Shown here: positions 60,310-64,000 of the stretch, piece by piece
How positions within the stretch are numbered: the first letter of the stretch is position 1
Layout of the letters: each line of letters begins with the position of its first letter
From: Epiperipatus broadwayi
Taxonomy: Eukaryota > Onychophora > Udeonychophora > Euonychophora > Peripatidae
DNA length: 64,000 bases
NCBI GenBank assembly: GCA_028023455.1
Contig: JAQFVV010012397.1
Span: 5,040,888 to 5,104,887, forward strand
Reading direction: 5' to 3'
Translations under genes and position numbers: made by a program
Notes under the pieces: generated by a model
Databases searched by the model: none
What the model was told of the DNA's origin: nothing
Seen by the model: only the letters and a program-made list of their open reading frames with translations

Positions 60310-61368
60310 TTGCAAATATATTTTATTTAAATATAAAATAATTATTTTTTTATGTAAATTGTTTTAAATACATTAATTATTATAAACTCTCCCTTGAGAT
60401 ACAAAAAAAATGGGTGCCATTTTGTCTAATAAGAAAAAAAATGTAAATAAAAATGTTTAGATTGCTGAATCAATTTAAAAATAAGTTTATTTAAAACATT
60501 ACCACAGAATAAGTATGCATAGTAGGTAATTTAGTTCATAAGTTATGTTTTTTAAACTCTTCTATCATGTGTTCAGTGTGGCTTTAGAATTAGAATATGA
60601 AAACCTGAAACTTGAGGTTTTGGGATTAATTCCTGTGCAGTCTCATACTTTTTTTGTTTAATATTGATATCATCTTTGTTTTCTTTTTAATACTAATATT
60701 ATCTTTTTATAAATACAGATATAATTTTTATACATGTTTTACTAATCTGTTTTTTATTAGATTTGGATTATGGTGGAATTTGTTATTAGACTAAAATTTA
60801 TAATAAATCCACAAAAGTACCCAAATGCATAATGGTCCAAATCCAAGAGAAACGGAATTAGTAAAAAACAATTAAAAAAATACTATTGTATGCATTTCAT
60901 TATAATGATATTATTTATTGTAACAACTATACAACATTATTTGTAATAACTCTATTGAGAAAGTGCCTATATATTTTTTATCTATTATAGTGAAAGAATC
61001 CAAATGTTTGATTACTTTTTAGTTATTATAAACTAATATTAAAAAAAAGAAGTGCAAGGTATGGTATAATGGCTTCTAAATTATAACAAATAATAAAAAT
61101 CATAAACAACTAATATAAATATATATTAATAATATTTAAAAAGACGTTTTTGGTACAGAGTTTAGAGCCCTTTTCAAATGTTAATAATCTATTATAATAT
61201 TAACCAATTATTATATATACAGCACTGTCTAGTGTTTCATAATGGAAGTAAAATAACAACAATAAGAAAAATAAAATATTAGTATAATAGAATAAAATCT
61301 TCATGTAGATCTAATATAACTTTAAAAATATTGACAATATAACATAGCAATCTATAAAACAAATAATA
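60310..61368. other. AT-rich intergenic sequence
   Basis: No gene or structured repeat supported. Confidence 0.5.
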
Positions 61369-61612
61369 AGAATACCAAACTCTCCATGAAGTAGTGCCAC
61401 CAAATACAATCCTTCATAATCTATGGATGCAGGAAGATTTGTGTTTAAAATTCCTATCTAGTGCCTACTCATCCAACAACTCTAGACTAGTTTCTAGCTT
61501 GTGGCTTTCATCAGTGAGGAGCATTGAATTTGAGAGCACTACACTTATACAACATTACTTGTTACTCCTATTCACAACATGAGTAATCATATGAAATGGT
61601 GATCATGTAAAA
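61369..61612. mobile_element. Foldback element, family F2, deletion derivative with one arm
   Basis: The left arm (CAAACTCTCCATGAAGTAGTG to TCATCAGTGAGGAGCATTG) is complete. The interior and most of the right arm are gone, leaving ATGGTGATCATG of the asymmetric end. CAAATAATA flanks it at 61360-61368 and 61613-61621; the match extends three bases further on the outside-left copy and into the element on the right. Confidence 0.75.
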
Positions 61613-61621
61613 CAAATAATA

Positions 61622-62015
61622 CTTATATTATACAACTTTATGTATATTGTCTTTTATAATTTTTCATTCATTTCCAATTTACCAGCTGTTAACTAAATTT
61701 ATTGAAGTTTTATAAATATTCATAAAATTATTTAAATTATTTTTAATGTATTTAGTGGGAAAATGTGAAAATTTCTTTGCTCAAGTAAATGCAAATCCTT
61801 AAAACCCCTAGATATCTGATTATATAACATAACTAATTTTTTAAACTGAAATAGCAAGCATAAAAAATATTAAATCATGAAGAAATGTAATCATTATTGA
61901 ATGAATATTTGAGAAGCTAACTTTATTAATATAAAAAATAAGTTATGCATGAGAAATTCCATTAGACTGAGTCTAGTTAAGGCAGTTCATTATTTATCAC
62001 ATTGTATGGTCTTAT
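61622..62015. other. AT-rich spacer
   Basis: Nothing recognised. Confidence 0.5.
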
Positions 62016-62261
62016 TTAGGATATGATAAAATGTATTATTTTTGATTTTTGCAAAAGATATAGATCATATAGTTTCAGAGCCTTGATAAATACTTGTTCT
62101 TGTAACGTCATGACATCCTCAGGCTGGTTTTGTCCATAGGACCAGGGGTGCTGAAAATTGGCTTGATCAAAGCTGCTTCTTACCCATGTAGCAGCCCTGT
62201 GTTGATTTATCTTGTTATATAACTCTTGGTTATTAAATGAATAATTTATTGTTTGTAATAT
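62016..62261 (-). CDS. Unassigned 81-codon open frame, possible exon
   Basis: A minus-strand frame without stops from 62261 to the TAA at 62016-62018. Its core reads HRAATWVRSSFDQANF, then HPWSYGQNQPEDVMTLQEQ, then KALKLYDLYLLQ. Such a mix of Trp, Pro, Gln and Asp is unusual for chance frames in this DNA, and 62120-62220 is distinctly richer in G+C. AACCAAG near 62220 could be a splice acceptor. I do not recognise the protein; it could be a host exon or a transposon ORF end. Confidence 0.35.
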   Translation of the reverse strand: MLQTINYSFNNQELYNKINQHRAATWVRSSFDQANFQHPWSYGQNQPEDVMTLQEQVFIKALKLYDLYLLQKSKIIHFIIS

Positions 62262-64000
62262 TTAAGGTAAAGGATAAAGAAAAACATAAACGTTTGAATT
62301 TTGATTAGCTTACAGAATAATATCTTCTTTAGTATTTCTCTATGATAATTTCTGGAGAGACTGACTATTTAAGACTATTTATTTATTGTAATTTTTTCAT
62401 AGCACCAACTCTTACCTAAAATGTACAGATACTGAGTATATTGTTTTATGCCATTGAGGTTTCTGATTAATCTTAAAAAAAAAAGTGATGCGGAGAAGTT
62501 TAACATAGTATATAATATTTAGCTCGATGTTTAGGTTTATGCATACTAATTGACAGTTTCAATAGTCAATCAATGCTTTATGATTACTTGCTATTATATA
62601 CACATTGAGAAACATGATCTGCTGTCTATTACATTACACTGTTCATTGAATTTATTACAGTTTTAGATATATTCTAATTGGAAACTTCTGTTATATTTTA
62701 ATTATTATGAAGATATTTAATCAAAACACAATAGTATTTTACTTTAAGTAAATTATTATCAGTATTTTATAAAACAAAATTTAACAGTTTTTATTTTCTT
62801 TAGCTAGACTGTTTTATCTTTTAATAAAAGAATATAGCTAAACTCTTTATAATTCAAATGAAAAAAAAATTCTTTTAAGGAACTAACCAGGAACTCGTTT
62901 CCGATTAACTCGGAGATGAAAAAAGTATTGTATACTTAATTAAATTTTTCTAATTTTCTTCTATAAAAATTGAGTCTGTAAATGAAAATTAAATGAAATT
63001 TATTTAACAAAACTTTTTTTTTGTTTAATTATATATAAATGTATTGATATATATATAGTTTTGCAATGACTATTAATTAGATAATAATAAATGCCAATTT
63101 TGTAAAAGGTGATCAGATATATAAAGGCAAAGACTTACATATGAAACTTTTTAAAATCTGCATCAAATTGTTTACTAAAATGCTATCAAAGGCAATAAAG
63201 TAGTTTTATCATTCTATGTATAATATCTTTGTCATTTGGCGCAGTGATAAAACTAAGAGTTTTTAAATTGAAGTTATCCAATTTCCAAATGTTTAAATGT
63301 CATACAATTTCACGTCATCATAATTTCTGTGTGGAGTTTATTGTAAAGGTAAAGAAATAAAATCAAGAACTCAAAGATTCTTGAATAGAATATCACTCAA
63401 TCATTACCCATGCTTGAATCATTATAAAATATTGAGTTATGAATCATTCAATTATTTATTTATTTATATAATCATCATAATTTAATAATAGATATACCAA
63501 AATACGTATAAAAAACTGTGATAAAATACGTTTATAAACAATATGCACTTATCCAGCTTTTGACTATTATAAATCATAGTCGAAATCTGATTAAGCACAT
63601 ACTGTTTAAAAACGTATTTTATGAAAGCTTTTCTCTATACGTTGTTCTTCTGTTTTTTGTATATCTATTGTTACATTTTAGTCAGAGTTAAAGCTTATAA
63701 CTTTATAGTTAAATTATTATAATTGTCAAACATTATTGTTCAGTCGTAGAATAAATATTCTCTATGCTTATTTCATTATTTTTCATCTATACTTTTTTTC
63801 TTCACAACACCTTAAAAAAACTTCTTTACTTTTATTTCTTTTTTTATTTCTCTTTTTTTACTAATATTTCTTAAGAAGGGAGGGGTTCTTTTTGTTAGAT
63901 TTTTTTATTATTTTACTTTATTTTTTGTTTTATATTTTGATACTTAATGTCTTATTTATCATCACCATCCTTATTTTTAACCACCTGTAAAATAAACAGA
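62262..64000. other. AT-rich sequence to the window end
   Basis: No gene or repeat recognised. Confidence 0.5.

Noticed and set aside
60540-60650. Possible tRNA-like sequence (GGGATTAATTCC)
   Set aside because: The A box is not convincing and no related copy is present; too weak to list.

Overview
This window looks like AT-rich nuclear DNA (roughly three quarters A+T by eye) from an invertebrate animal. The evidence is the absence of prokaryote-style gene packing, long (TA)n, (AAT)n and (CA)n microsatellites, tRNA-derived SINE-like units, RTE-type LINE remains, Penelope-like elements (PLEs) with GIY-YIG endonuclease domains, and LTR elements. The phylum cannot be fixed from the sequence. I find no complete host gene. 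Nearly everything recognisable is transposon-derived, and most open frames are remnants.

Layout. 0-7 kb: a foldback element cut by the window start, a palindrome carrying a hammerhead-like core (509-736), a tRNA-like unit, a MITE, then two adjacent PLE palindromes of different families (3.5-5.5 and 5.7-6.7 kb). The first is interrupted by a 579-bp foldback element; the second keeps an open 217-codon endonuclease frame. 7.9-10.1 kb: a solo LTR of about 2.1 kb. 10-15 kb: possible LTR promoter, two unassigned frames, tRNA-like units and a large (AGT)n/(AAT)n field. 15.9-18.4 kb: a decayed but nearly full-length RTE LINE ORF. 19.4 kb: an ankyrin-like fragment. 21-22.2 kb: a second LINE remnant on the minus strand. 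24.9-26.5 kb: an inverted pair of tRNA-derived SINEs and two palindromes.

31.4-37.3 kb: one whole LTR retrotransposon on the minus strand, with 2.2-kb LTRs around a 1.4-kb interior that encodes only decayed coiled-coil protein. It is the same family as the solo LTR. 37.7-41.2 kb: a long decayed coding-like tract on the minus strand, split by a foldback element. 41.9-43.35 kb: a 1.4-kb palindrome of two head-to-head PLE 3' halves. 45-62 kb: sparse sequence with hairpins, TA tracts, RTE and PLE fragments, a triple-nested foldback locus (58.2-59.8 kb) and further deletion derivatives. 62.0-62.3 kb: an unassigned 81-codon frame.

The unifying theme is inverted-repeat architecture. At least three PLE-derived sequences sit as mirrored 5'-truncated pairs, and two independent foldback families have long arms with about 9-bp target-site duplications (perfect at two loci, imperfect at two others). 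The strongest leads are the PLE palindromes with a hammerhead-like terminal motif, the foldback family with internal-deletion derivatives, and the giant-LTR element found inside (TA)n tracts.
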